Assembly (NCBI RefSeq): GCF_948948975.1
Contig: NZ_CARBVX010000018.1
Span: forward strand, 1-39,228
Direction of reading: 5' to 3'
DNA length: 39,228 bases
Source of the DNA: an uncultured Lactobacillus sp.
Lineage (GTDB): Bacteria > Bacillota > Bacilli > Lactobacillales > Lactobacillaceae
In this document: piece by piece, positions 7,471 to 16,645 of the stretch
Layout: every line of letters starts with the position of its first letter
How positions within the stretch are numbered: position 1 is the first letter of the stretch
Translations under genes and position numbers: made by a program
Notes under the pieces: generated by a model
The model's input: only the letters and a program-made list of their open reading frames with translations
What the model was told of the DNA's origin: nothing
Databases searched by the model: none

Positions 7471-8121
7471 TTAATATTTACTTTGTAAATGCTTAGCAAC
7501 CATTGAAAGTGAGAAACAAACAATGAAGTACATAATCGCAATAATTACATACATTGGAATTAAGTAAGTAGTATTTTGACTATAAATAATTTGTGCATGG
7601 AATAATAATTCCGGTAAAACAATAATTGTTGCTAAAGACGTATCCTTAACTAATGAAACAAATTGTGATAAAAGGGATGGAATCATCTTATTGAGGGCTT
7701 GCGGAATAATTACATGATACATTGCCTGCATATATGTCATCCCATTTGATCGAGCACCTTCCATTTGGCCCGGATCAACAGCAGCGATCCCACTTCTCAC
7801 AATTTCAGCTAGCATTGCCCCTTCAAATACTACCAAGGCAATAATAGACGCAACCGTTGGATTGGTAATAATCCCTAATTCTGGTAATCCAAAATACGTA
7901 AAGAAGATAATTAACAATAGGGGCAGGTTTCTAATAATATCAATTACAAATCCCACAATTGCTGAAAGATATTTAATTTTTACGTAACGGATAAAACCCA
8001 ATACTAGTCCTAATACAAAGCTTAAAGCAATTGAGATCAAAGATACATATATGGTCACCCACAAACCTTGTAAGAGAAAGCGAATGTTAATCCAAGAATA
8101 TGCATGAATAAAGTTTTCCAT
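7471..8121 (-). CDS. Amino acid ABC transporter permease (HisM/GlnP type), second subunit
   Basis: 216-residue inner-membrane permease of the polar amino acid uptake family. It has about five transmembrane helices and the EAA loop (ARSNGMTYMQAMYHVIIPQALNKMIP, about residues 122-148) that contacts the ATPase. It is the last gene of the operon ATPase - binding protein - permease - permease, 13 bp after its partner and preceded by GAAAGGAG. The transported amino acid is not readable from the permease; the T-box at the head of the operon points to aspartate or a related amino acid. Confidence 0.88.
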   Translation of the reverse strand: MENFIHAYSWINIRFLLQGLWVTIYVSLISIALSFVLGLVLGFIRYVKIKYLSAIVGFVIDIIRNLPLLLIIFFTYFGLPELGIITNPTVASIIALVVFEGAMLAEIVRSGIAAVDPGQMEGARSNGMTYMQAMYHVIIPQALNKMIPSLLSQFVSLVKDTSLATIIVLPELLFHAQIIYSQNTTYLIPMYVIIAIMYFIVCFSLSMVAKHLQSKY

Positions 8122-8134
8122 CTTTTTCTCCTTT

Positions 8135-8773
8135 CTAGGCTAATTTCTTTTCTAAGTGACGCATGTAGTAACTTAATGGTAGTGTTAGGACTAAGTAAAA
8201 TAACCCTACAACAACATAAGTATTGATCGTTTCAAATGATGAGAATGCAATTACGTCTGCTTGATACATCAAATCAAAACCTGCTACAAAGGCTAAAACG
8301 GATGAGTTCTTAATTAAGTTAATGAACTGGTTCCCTAATGGAGGAATGACAATCTTTAAAGCTTGTGGCAAGATAACATACCGCATAGCTTGCGTATAAG
8401 TCATCCCATTTGAGCGGGCACCTTCCATTTGGCCATCACCAACTGAGTTAATTCCCGCTCTAACTGTTTCTGCAATAAATGCTGAAGTATATAATGTTAA
8501 TCCAATTGTACCTGCTGCAAAACCTGATACCTTGAACCAAATTTGTGGTACAACCAGATAAAAAATCATTGTAATAACTAACAAAGGAATGTTACGGAAA
8601 ATTTCAATGTAGACATGTGCTACTGCTCTACCAAACTTATTTGGTGCAACTTCTAGCAAAGCAAAACCTACCCCAAGGATTAAACTAAAGAATAGAGCAA
8701 TTACACTACATAAAATTGTGTTCCAAAAGCCTGATAAGAATTCAGACCAATGATTTGTTAAAATTCCTATCAC
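8135..8773 (-). CDS. Amino acid ABC transporter permease (HisM/GlnP type), first subunit
   Basis: 212 residues, about five transmembrane helices, with the EAA loop EGARSNGMTYTQAMRYVILPQAL (about 117-139). Its GTG start (8773) overlaps the TGA stop of the binding protein gene by four bases (GTGA), and an AAGGAGG ribosome binding site lies inside the end of that gene. This indicates translational coupling. It probably forms a heterodimer with the product of the next gene, to which it is clearly related. Confidence 0.88.
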   Translation of the reverse strand: MIGILTNHWSEFLSGFWNTILCSVIALFFSLILGVGFALLEVAPNKFGRAVAHVYIEIFRNIPLLVITMIFYLVVPQIWFKVSGFAAGTIGLTLYTSAFIAETVRAGINSVGDGQMEGARSNGMTYTQAMRYVILPQALKIVIPPLGNQFINLIKNSSVLAFVAGFDLMYQADVIAFSSFETINTYVVVGLFYLVLTLPLSYYMRHLEKKLA

Positions 8774-9594
8774 GAATTTTCAACCTCCTTAATATTAAAT
8801 CCTGGAATACCGTCAAACCATTTAACTAATAAACGATGATACGTTCCATTTTTCTTTAATTCATTTAATGCCTTATTAATATGATCAGCAAAATCAGTTT
8901 GACCTTTTTCTACCGCAATACCGTAAGGTTCACTTGTGTAAGTTCCCCCTACTAATTTATAACCTTTATTCTCACTAGCAATTCCGGCAAGTAAACCATT
9001 ATCGGTAGTCATAGCTTGTCCTTGACCAGCTTTTAATGCAGTAAATGCTTGACCATAATCATCATATTCCAAAACTTTTGCTTTAGGTGCAAACTTCTTA
9101 ACATTATCAACTGCTGTTGTTCCTTTAACAGCTAGAGCAGTCTTACCGTTCAAGTCTCTAACATTTTTGATTGAGGAATCATCTTTTACAAGCAGTGATT
9201 GGCCAGCAGTAAAATATGGTTCACTAAAAGTTACTTGTTTTTTTCGATCAGGTGTAATGGTCATTGTAGCTAAAATTGCATCAATATTTCCATTTTTTAG
9301 TAGCGGTATTCTTGTTTTGGGAGTAGTTTGTACAAATTCAGCTTTTGCGTCTTTACCCAACATTTGTTTAGTTAAGGCCTTTGCTAAATCAACTTCAAAA
9401 CCTTCAATCTTTCCAGTTTTAATACTCATTAAACCAAATAAGCGAGTATCAGCCTTAACTCCCCAAGTAATTGTCTTACTTTCTTTAACCTGATCATAAA
9501 CATTACTTGATTTCTGCTTCTTGGCACAGCCGGCCAAAGTAACTAATAAAGCTAGTACCAGAGGCAAAATAAAAATCTTAGTTGATTTTTTCAT
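8770..9594 (-). CDS. Amino acid ABC transporter substrate-binding lipoprotein
   Basis: 274 residues from the ATG at 9594, which is preceded by AGGTGG; a GTG at 9603 lies within that site and is less likely. A lipoprotein signal ends in LAGC (Cys23), so the mature protein is anchored outside the membrane. The rest is the type 3 extracellular binding fold, with KTGKIEGFEVDLAKALTKQML and the ILATMTITPDRKKQVTFSEPYF motif typical of the Gln/Glu/Asp binding family. It starts one base after the ATPase stop codon. A close paralogue lies upstream at 10789-11610. Confidence 0.9.
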   Translation of the reverse strand: MKKSTKIFILPLVLALLVTLAGCAKKQKSSNVYDQVKESKTITWGVKADTRLFGLMSIKTGKIEGFEVDLAKALTKQMLGKDAKAEFVQTTPKTRIPLLKNGNIDAILATMTITPDRKKQVTFSEPYFTAGQSLLVKDDSSIKNVRDLNGKTALAVKGTTAVDNVKKFAPKAKVLEYDDYGQAFTALKAGQGQAMTTDNGLLAGIASENKGYKLVGGTYTSEPYGIAVEKGQTDFADHINKALNELKKNGTYHRLLVKWFDGIPGFNIKEVENS

Positions 9595-9595
9595 T

Positions 9596-10345
<750 letters not shown>

Positions 10346-10454
10346 TGTGCTTCCCCTCTCTTTTTTACTCACTTTTCCATTCTACTCTAAAACTTCTTAA
10401 AATTAACTTCTGTAGTTATTACTTGTTGCATACCCCTTTATTTCCTGATTGGAG

Positions 10455-10745
10455 CAAAGAAAAAAAGCCCCTCGCTCCTAAATTACTCAGGACGAAAGGC
10501 TTTTTTCCGCGGTACCACCTAAATTGTCTAATTAAAGACCAACTTGACTAGAGCACAACCATGCTCCAGCGGCTAGATAACGTACCGCTTACGGCTAAAC
10601 TTACTCTCTTAAAAGATTTCGGCCAGCAGCATTATAAAAGTGTCTTTCAATAATCCAGGGTCTGATAACTTTTCCACTACCGTTAACTCACTAAAAGAAA
10701 TAGATTACCTACTTTTCTTTTTATCGCTTTTTAAATTTAAATGTT
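10455..10745 (-). ncRNA. T-box riboswitch, probable aspartate specifier
   Basis: This leader fills the otherwise gene-free stretch between the two binding-protein genes. It carries the canonical T-box AGGTGGTACCGCGG (10520-10507), a terminator stem (10506-10459) ending in TTTTTTT, and a stem I apex (AGTGAG...GGTAGTGG, about 10692-10674). In stem I, AAAAGT (10716-10711) pairs with ACTTTT (10641-10636) and TAATC pairs with GATTA. The remaining loop TTGAAAGAC puts GAC (10644-10642) in the specifier position, directly before ACTTTT. GAC reads aspartate. Uncharged tRNA-Asp would then stabilise the antiterminator and switch on the ABC operon. The T-box itself is certain; the codon was derived by hand folding. 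Confidence 0.9.
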
Positions 10746-10751
10746 GATTAC

Positions 10752-10780
10752 ATTTAATAATATTTTTTCAAAAAAGGCAA
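10752..10780 (-). promoter_or_regulatory. Promoter of the T-box leader
   Basis: Minus-strand TTGCCT (10780-10775), 17-bp spacer, TTAAAT (10757-10752). It begins right after the stop codon of the upstream binding-protein gene, which therefore is not itself under T-box control. Confidence 0.45.
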
Positions 10781-10788
10781 GTAAAATT

Positions 10789-11610
10789 TTATTTTTCACC
10801 TTCGGCCTCTTTAATATTAAAACCTGGAATACCGCTAAACCACTTCTTTACCAAGGCATCATACGTCCCATCTTTTTTTAATTTTACTAGTGCACGATTA
10901 ATTGCATTTTTCATTTGCGTCTGTCCTTTGTTGACCGCGATTCCATAGGGCTCATTGGTATAGGTGCCCCCTACAAGTTTATAGCCCTTGTTTTCTGTTG
11001 CAATTCCGGCAAGCAAACCATTATCAGTCGTCATTGCTTGACCTTGACCTGCTTTAAGCGCAGTAAATGCTTGACCATAATCATCAAATTCTAATACTTT
11101 AGCCTTAGGTGCAAATTTTTTAACATTGGCAACTGCTGTTGTACCTTTTACAGCTAATGCAGTTTTACCATTCATATCTTTAATACTCTTGATTGTTGAA
11201 TCATCTTTTACAAGAAGTGATTGTCCAGCATAAAAATATGGGTCGCTAAAATCAATTTGTTTTTTGCGTTCTGGCGTAATCGTCATTGCCGCTAAAACTG
11301 CATCAATATTTCCATTTTTTAAAAGTGGAATTTTTGTTTTTGCAGTTGTTTGTACAAAGTTTGCCTTGGCATTTTTTCCTAGTATTTCTTTAGTTAAAGC
11401 ATTTGCTAGATCAACTTCAAAACCTTCAATTTCCCCGGTTTTAATGCTCATCAAACCAAATAAACGGGTATCGGCCTTAACGCCCCAAGTAATTTCATTA
11501 CTTTTTTTCACTTCTTGATAAACGTTACGAGTATTTTTTTGACATGCCGAAAGTAAAAAAACGCTAAATAAGACAATAAATAAAGAAAAGAATCGTAGCT
11601 TTCTCTTCAC
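10789..11610 (-). CDS. Second amino acid-binding lipoprotein, paralogue of the operon's own
   Basis: 273 residues from a GTG at 11610 preceded by GGGGGAAAG. The lipoprotein signal ends in LSAC (Cys23). The body is very similar to the binding protein at 8770-9594: both carry TWGVKADTRLFGLMSIKTG, GQGQAMTTDNGLLAGIA and WF.GIPGFNIKE. Divergence is concentrated in the signal peptide and some surface segments. It is a tandem duplicate separated from the transporter operon by the T-box leader. It lacks its own permeases here and presumably docks on the same transporter, widening or sharpening substrate range. No clear promoter was seen; it may rely on read-through or a promoter in the preceding gene. 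Confidence 0.88.
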   Translation of the reverse strand: MKRKLRFFSLFIVLFSVFLLSACQKNTRNVYQEVKKSNEITWGVKADTRLFGLMSIKTGEIEGFEVDLANALTKEILGKNAKANFVQTTAKTKIPLLKNGNIDAVLAAMTITPERKKQIDFSDPYFYAGQSLLVKDDSTIKSIKDMNGKTALAVKGTTAVANVKKFAPKAKVLEFDDYGQAFTALKAGQGQAMTTDNGLLAGIATENKGYKLVGGTYTNEPYGIAVNKGQTQMKNAINRALVKLKKDGTYDALVKKWFSGIPGFNIKEAEGEK

Positions 11611-11634
11611 TTTTTAAACTTTCCCCCTAACCAA

Positions 11635-11661
11635 AATTAGAGGGAAAGCGTCCCTCTAATT
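11635..11661 (-). terminator. Terminator of the ABC exporter operon
   Basis: 10-bp stem AATTAGAGGG / CCCTCTAATT with a 7-base loop and a short T-rich tail on the minus strand. The weak T tract could allow read-through into the binding-protein gene downstream. Confidence 0.65.
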
Positions 11662-11673
11662 TATTATTCAAAA

Positions 11674-13443
11674 TTATTCAAATGCCATTTGATTTGTATA
11701 CAAGCCATAGTAAAAACCACGCTTCTTAATTAATTCATCGTGATTTCCTTCTTCAATGACATTTCCATCTTTCAACACTACTATTTTATCTGAATTTAAG
11801 ATAGTCTTCAAACGGTGAGCAATAACAAAACTGGTTCTGCCTGCGACAACTGCATCCATAGCTTTTTGGATCTTGGCCTCAGTAACAGTGTCTACATTAG
11901 AAGTAGCCTCATCTAAAATCAAAAATTCTGGGTCCGTTAAGATTGTTCGAGCAATTGAAATTAATTGCTTTTGACCAGTAGAAAAGACAGAATTTTCTTC
12001 AGAAACTTGAGTATCATATCCGTCGGGGAGGGTCATAATGAAGTCGTGAATATTAGCTTCTTTTGCGGCCGCAATTACTTCATCTCGACTCGCATCTGGC
12101 TTACCATATTTAATATTATCTTCAACACTTCCAGTAAACAGAACAGAATCTTGTAAAACAATACCAACATTATTTCTTAAAGATTCAAGTGTAATATCAC
12201 GAACATCAACGCCATCAAAAGTTACTTTACCACTATTTACATCATAGAAACGATTAATTAGGTTCATGATCGTAGTTTTTCCTGAACCGGTTGGTCCAAC
12301 TACAGCAACTGACTTGCCTTTATCGACATCAATTGAAACGCCATGCAAGATCTCTTTATCAGCGTTATAGCCAAAATGAACGTTTTCTAATTTAACGCCC
12401 TTTTTGATTCCTTTAAGAACTTTTCCATCAGGTACCGTATTCTCCTCATCTTGTTCTTCAACTGTTGCCAATCTTCTAGCACCAGTTAAAGCAAGTTGTG
12501 TCATTGAATAAATTGAAGTGAGTTGTGTTAGTGGTTGGAAATAAGTTTGTGAATATTCAACAAAGGCAACAATTAATCCCAATCCAATTGCTTGACTGAC
12601 TTGGCCACTAACAATCAGCCATGCCCCTCCACCAATTACAATGGCTAAATTCAATAAAGAAATACCTTGGAGTAAGGGGAAGAGAATTCCAGAATAAAAT
12701 TGACCTTTGAACATAGCGTTACGAACATCGTTATTGTACTTTTTAAAGTTTTGAACCGATTCTTCTTGCAAACCATTAGTAATAATAACTTTTTCACCAT
12801 TGATCTGTTCGTTTACATAACCATTAAGATCACTAATTTTATCTTGTTGCTTATCTAAGTAAATTCTTGCCTTCTTCATAATGACTAAACTAATAATCAA
12901 AACAAATGGCGTTGTTGCTACCGTAAATAGGGCCATAGTTGGGTTTACGATAAACATCATAATGATAGTTCCGATTAATAATGCGCCTTGAGAAATAATT
13001 TCAAAAATTGCATTATTCAAGGCATTAAAAATATTATCTAAGTCTGAATTAAATAAAGATAATAGGTTTCCATCTTGATGAGTATCAAAGTAACGAATTA
13101 ACATTCTTTGAAACTTAGCAAATAGGTTTTCTCTCATATCATTAGTAGCATTTGCAGTGAACTTTGACATTACCATCCATGCAATAAATGATGCAATAAT
13201 TCCGGCTGCATATACGCCGACCATTGATCCTAAAGCCTGATAAAAGCTACTTAAATCATGAGTGCGGCTAGCTACTTTGTTAACTGCCTTAGTTAATTCT
13301 TGAACAGCATTTCCTAGGAAAAGAGGACCAAGTACTTGACTCAAAGTCGAAATCAAAGATAAGACAATAACAATTGTAACACCTTTCCAATAATCCTTTA
13401 AATACTTGGCAAAGTATTTTAATGCTTTTTTAGTATTACTCAT
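11674..13443 (-). CDS. Heterodimeric multidrug-type ABC exporter, catalytic half
   Basis: 589 residues from the ATG at 13443, supported by GAGAGGTG. An N-terminal six-helix exporter domain (about 15-310) is followed by an ATPase domain. Walker A is VGPTGSGKTT, Walker B LILDEATS retains the catalytic Glu, and the switch His is in IAHRL. The signature, however, reads FSTGQKQ instead of LSGGQ. The partner at 13436-15169 has the complementary defects. The pair therefore forms one working and one degenerate ATP site, as in LmrCD/BmrCD-type exporters. The start overlaps the partner's stop codon, indicating translational coupling. Substrate unknown; drug or lipid export is usual for the family. Confidence 0.88.
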   Translation of the reverse strand: MSNTKKALKYFAKYLKDYWKGVTIVIVLSLISTLSQVLGPLFLGNAVQELTKAVNKVASRTHDLSSFYQALGSMVGVYAAGIIASFIAWMVMSKFTANATNDMRENLFAKFQRMLIRYFDTHQDGNLLSLFNSDLDNIFNALNNAIFEIISQGALLIGTIIMMFIVNPTMALFTVATTPFVLIISLVIMKKARIYLDKQQDKISDLNGYVNEQINGEKVIITNGLQEESVQNFKKYNNDVRNAMFKGQFYSGILFPLLQGISLLNLAIVIGGGAWLIVSGQVSQAIGLGLIVAFVEYSQTYFQPLTQLTSIYSMTQLALTGARRLATVEEQDEENTVPDGKVLKGIKKGVKLENVHFGYNADKEILHGVSIDVDKGKSVAVVGPTGSGKTTIMNLINRFYDVNSGKVTFDGVDVRDITLESLRNNVGIVLQDSVLFTGSVEDNIKYGKPDASRDEVIAAAKEANIHDFIMTLPDGYDTQVSEENSVFSTGQKQLISIARTILTDPEFLILDEATSNVDTVTEAKIQKAMDAVVAGRTSFVIAHRLKTILNSDKIVVLKDGNVIEEGNHDELIKKRGFYYGLYTNQMAFE

Positions 13444-15169
13444 CAATTTCACCTCTCTTTTCTTTAGCTTTCTGTGTGCGATAAATATCTTGATAAATTG
13501 GTGAAGTCTTCAGTAATTCTTCATGAGTTCCTTCAGCAACCAATTTACCATCATCTAAAACTAAAATTTTATCTGCATTCATCACTGATACTATCTTTTC
13601 AGCAATAATTACTGTTGTTGTATCTTTTAAATCATGCTCTAAAGCTTCTTGAACTAATTTTTCAGACTTAGCATCTAAGGCTGAAGTAGAGTCATCTAAA
13701 ATTAAAATCGGTGGTTGACCAATAACACCACGAGCAATTGATAGACGTTGTTTTTGACCGCCAGAGAAGTTAGCTGATCTTTCTTCTACTTCATGGTCAA
13801 ATTGATCTGGGTATTGACCGACAAATTCTTGTGCTTGTGCAATTTCTGAGGCACGTTTTAATTCATAATCTGTTGCATCTTCTTTTCCTTGGCGCAAGTT
13901 AGAAGCAATTGTTCCAGAGAATAAAATTGCTTTTTGTAAAACCATTGAAACAGTATTACGAAGTGATTTTTCACCAATAGTCTTTAAGTCTTTTCCCCCA
14001 ATTTTTATTGTTCCTTTAGTCGGATCATAGAGACGTGGAATAAGTTGTGCAAGCGTACTTTTACCAGATCCTGTTGCTCCAACAATACCAACCATTTCAC
14101 CTGGCTTCACCTTAAATGAGATATTTTTTAAAGTTGGCTTATCTCCACCGGGATAAGTAAAAGAAACATCGTCAAATTCAATACTTCCCTTTTCTGGTGC
14201 AGTTGGTGCATTAGGATCAAACTTAACATCTGGTTCAGTATCAAGTACTTCTTTAATTCTTCTTAGAGAAACCATCCCACGAGTGAAGTTCATAATCACA
14301 AAACCACCAATTAAAATTGCAAAGAGCAAAGTTAAAATATAAGAAACATATGGTGATACAACTGCAACATCAGTTGGAGTTAAATGAGCACTGCGTCCTA
14401 CTAAAAAGACAACTAATGCAATTACTAAATAAGCAATTAACATGAAAGCTGGCATAATAGTAGAAATCCAGTAACCAATCTTAATATTTAATTCGTTTAA
14501 ATCATCAGAAGTTTCGTTAAATCTCTCAATCTCATTTTCTCCTTGATTAAAAGATTTTACTACACGTACACCCTGTAAATTTTCTTTAACATGAGTAGAA
14601 ATTTTATCCATGTAGTGTTGGAATTTAGCAAAAAGTTTATTCATATTTTGAATAACAATGTATCCAACCCCCATCATTAAAGCTAGCATCAATACAGGAG
14701 CCCACCAATATTGAGGAATGGTAATAATACTCAATACAAATGATCCAATTAAAATAATTGGCATTCTGAGTAATTGCATGAATAAGATCATCATCATATT
14801 CATAACTTGGTTCATATCATTAATTAAACGAACAACTAATGACCCACTAGAGAATTTTTCAATATTTCCAAAAGAAAAACTTTGAATCTTAGCATAAGTT
14901 TCTTCACGTAAATCTGAAGTTATTCCCTGGGCAATTTTTGCAGCATAATATACGTTAAAAATACCAGCAATAATTGCTAATAAACCAAGTACAACTAATC
15001 CAATTCCATCTCTTAAGACAACACTCTGGTTATCCGCTAAAATTGCTTTTTGGATATTTTCTAATAATCTTGGCTGCCATAAAGTTGCAAAAGCAGAAAT
15101 CAGAATTGTAATAATCGCTAAAATTATTTCTTTACGATAATTTTTGAAGTGTGGCTTCAAAATTTGCAT
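13436..15169 (-). CDS. Heterodimeric multidrug-type ABC exporter, degenerate-site half
   Basis: 577 residues: six-helix membrane domain (about 15-305), then the ATPase. Walker A is VGATGSGKST and the signature FSGGQKQR is canonical. Walker B ends LILDDSTS, with Asp in place of the catalytic Glu, and the switch segment reads IIAEKI, with Glu in place of His. Both changes mark the non-hydrolysing half of heterodimeric exporters. It lies 3 bp after the MarR gene and overlaps the following half by 8 bp, so the three genes form one operon. The start at 15169 follows GGGAG. Confidence 0.88.
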   Translation of the reverse strand: MQILKPHFKNYRKEIILAIITILISAFATLWQPRLLENIQKAILADNQSVVLRDGIGLVVLGLLAIIAGIFNVYYAAKIAQGITSDLREETYAKIQSFSFGNIEKFSSGSLVVRLINDMNQVMNMMMILFMQLLRMPIILIGSFVLSIITIPQYWWAPVLMLALMMGVGYIVIQNMNKLFAKFQHYMDKISTHVKENLQGVRVVKSFNQGENEIERFNETSDDLNELNIKIGYWISTIMPAFMLIAYLVIALVVFLVGRSAHLTPTDVAVVSPYVSYILTLLFAILIGGFVIMNFTRGMVSLRRIKEVLDTEPDVKFDPNAPTAPEKGSIEFDDVSFTYPGGDKPTLKNISFKVKPGEMVGIVGATGSGKSTLAQLIPRLYDPTKGTIKIGGKDLKTIGEKSLRNTVSMVLQKAILFSGTIASNLRQGKEDATDYELKRASEIAQAQEFVGQYPDQFDHEVEERSANFSGGQKQRLSIARGVIGQPPILILDDSTSALDAKSEKLVQEALEHDLKDTTTVIIAEKIVSVMNADKILVLDDGKLVAEGTHEELLKTSPIYQDIYRTQKAKEKRGEIDE

Positions 15170-15172
15170 CTA

Positions 15173-15610
15173 TTATTCTCCCTTCTTTCTTAAAAGCTCC
15201 CAAAAGGTATCACTCCACTCTTCATTTAGAGCTACTAACTGTTCCATCTTTTGCGCGCCCATTTTTTGTGCAATTTGCTTTTCAATTTCAAATAAAGGAG
15301 TCATTTTCTTTTTAGCATATTCTTTTCCGGAAGCAGTTAGCTGACAATACTTAACCCGATTATCTTCTGGATCAATTGTCAGTTCTAGATAATCTTTTTC
15401 TAGTAAGCGATGAATTCCTTTATTAATAGATTGCTTAGGTAAGTCACTTAAGTTGACCAGATCTTTTTGCGTTAATCTTTGGCGCATTAATAGTTCATAC
15501 AAAATAATGGTTAGATAACTTGGCATACCATGTTGTCTATCCCACTCTGCATAAGCTTTTCCACCTCGGATAATTGCAAAATTCAACTTTTCGGTAGCAG
15601 TTAATTCCAT
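15173..15610 (-). CDS. MarR-family repressor of the ABC exporter operon
   Basis: 145 residues with a winged helix-turn-helix (about 50-100): LTQKDLVNLSDLPKQSINKGIHRLLEKDYLEL, then the wing DPEDNRVKYCQLT with the family D-x-R. Flanking helices provide dimerisation. It is the first gene of an operon with the two exporter halves, and the promoter directly upstream carries a large palindrome (15626-15676). Local autoregulation and derepression by an exported ligand is the usual logic of such loci. The ligand is unknown. Confidence 0.88.
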   Translation of the reverse strand: MELTATEKLNFAIIRGGKAYAEWDRQHGMPSYLTIILYELLMRQRLTQKDLVNLSDLPKQSINKGIHRLLEKDYLELTIDPEDNRVKYCQLTASGKEYAKKKMTPLFEIEKQIAQKMGAQKMEQLVALNEEWSDTFWELLRKKGE

Positions 15611-15625
15611 ACTTCACCTCACAAA

Positions 15626-15681
15626 AATAGTCTCTGTAGATACTGATTAACTATATTAGTATCCACAGAGACTATTGTCAA
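15626..15681 (-). promoter_or_regulatory. MarR-exporter promoter embedded in a 19-bp inverted repeat
   Basis: Minus-strand -35 TTGACA (15681-15676), 17-bp spacer, -10 TAATAT (15658-15653). Arms AATAGTCTCTGTAGATACT (15626-15644) and AGTATCCACAGAGACTATT (15658-15676) match except for one base, with a 13-bp centre. One arm fills the promoter spacer and the other covers the start of transcription, fitting a repressor operator. It could also fold as a hairpin ending transcription from the DUF915 gene. Confidence 0.75.
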
Positions 15682-15691
15682 TAACTTTTTA

Positions 15692-16546
15692 TTATTCTTT
15701 CCATAAAAAATCAATTAAAAGTTTATCAACTTCTTTGTTTTCATGTAATTTGCTATGCTGTGCATTCTTACCCTTAATTTCTACTTCACGGTATGATTTT
15801 GCACGCCCATTAATTAAATACTTGTAACTTTGTGCTGAGGTTACAGAAACTGATCCATCAGAATTTGACCCATCTTCTTTATTGCCATAGATATTTAATA
15901 CCTCAATTTGCCTTGGATAGTGTTTCCGTAAAGGCAATAATTGCCTAAAACCATCACTATAAATATCAGGTTCACCTGTTTTCTTATTTTTAATCTTAGC
16001 CTTTTGGCCGGCTTCTTCACCGAGATAGCCATCGTAATGACCCGCAATTGAAGCTACTTTATTAATCTTAGGTAATTTTTTATTGTCATAGTTTTCATTA
16101 ATGTAATTAGCAATCTGTAAATTTCCCATTGAATGACCAACTAAATTAATCTTTGCATAATGATATTTATTAGAGATTGCAGTTATTACATTTTTTACAT
16201 ATGACGTTTTTCCACTCTGATTATCTTCTAGATTAACTTTGATAATCGGATTTTTTGCATTTTTTAGGATCGTACCGTTAAGTTTAACAGTACCATTTTT
16301 ACTTACATCCGCTTGAATAATTGTATTACTTACGCCGGCCTTTTTTGCAGCATTCGCCATCTGGCTTTCCGCATTCGCACTTGATCCCCAGCCATGAAAG
16401 AAAAATGTTGGAATTGTTTCAGTATTGTTTAAGGAACTAGTAACCCTTGTAGCAGGAACATTTTGAGTCTTTTGACTACATCCTGTTAACACAAATAAAA
16501 ATACTGCAATAAAAAAACTAGCAAGATAAATCTTTTTCTTCTTCAT
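15692..16546 (-). CDS. DUF915-type alpha/beta-hydrolase lipoprotein
   Basis: 284 residues. The signal peptide ends in a lipobox LTGC (Cys23), so the enzyme is probably anchored outside the cell. The oxyanion-loop motif FFHGWGSS lies at about 49-56, and the nucleophile elbow GHSMGN carries Ser139. A late AQHSKLHEN segment (near 260) offers the catalytic His. The overall pattern fits the DUF915 alpha/beta hydrolases common in lactobacilli; the natural ester or amide substrate is not known. It is probably a single gene, with start at 16546 after GAGAGGAAA. Confidence 0.8.
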   Translation of the reverse strand: MKKKKIYLASFFIAVFLFVLTGCSQKTQNVPATRVTSSLNNTETIPTFFFHGWGSSANAESQMANAAKKAGVSNTIIQADVSKNGTVKLNGTILKNAKNPIIKVNLEDNQSGKTSYVKNVITAISNKYHYAKINLVGHSMGNLQIANYINENYDNKKLPKINKVASIAGHYDGYLGEEAGQKAKIKNKKTGEPDIYSDGFRQLLPLRKHYPRQIEVLNIYGNKEDGSNSDGSVSVTSAQSYKYLINGRAKSYREVEIKGKNAQHSKLHENKEVDKLLIDFLWKE

Positions 16547-16645
16547 AATTATTTCCTCTCACACTTACTTTTTTCCAGTATACAAGGACAATTATCAATT
16601 GAAAAATATTTATTCTTACTAGTTTCCTATCGCTAAAAGCTATAT

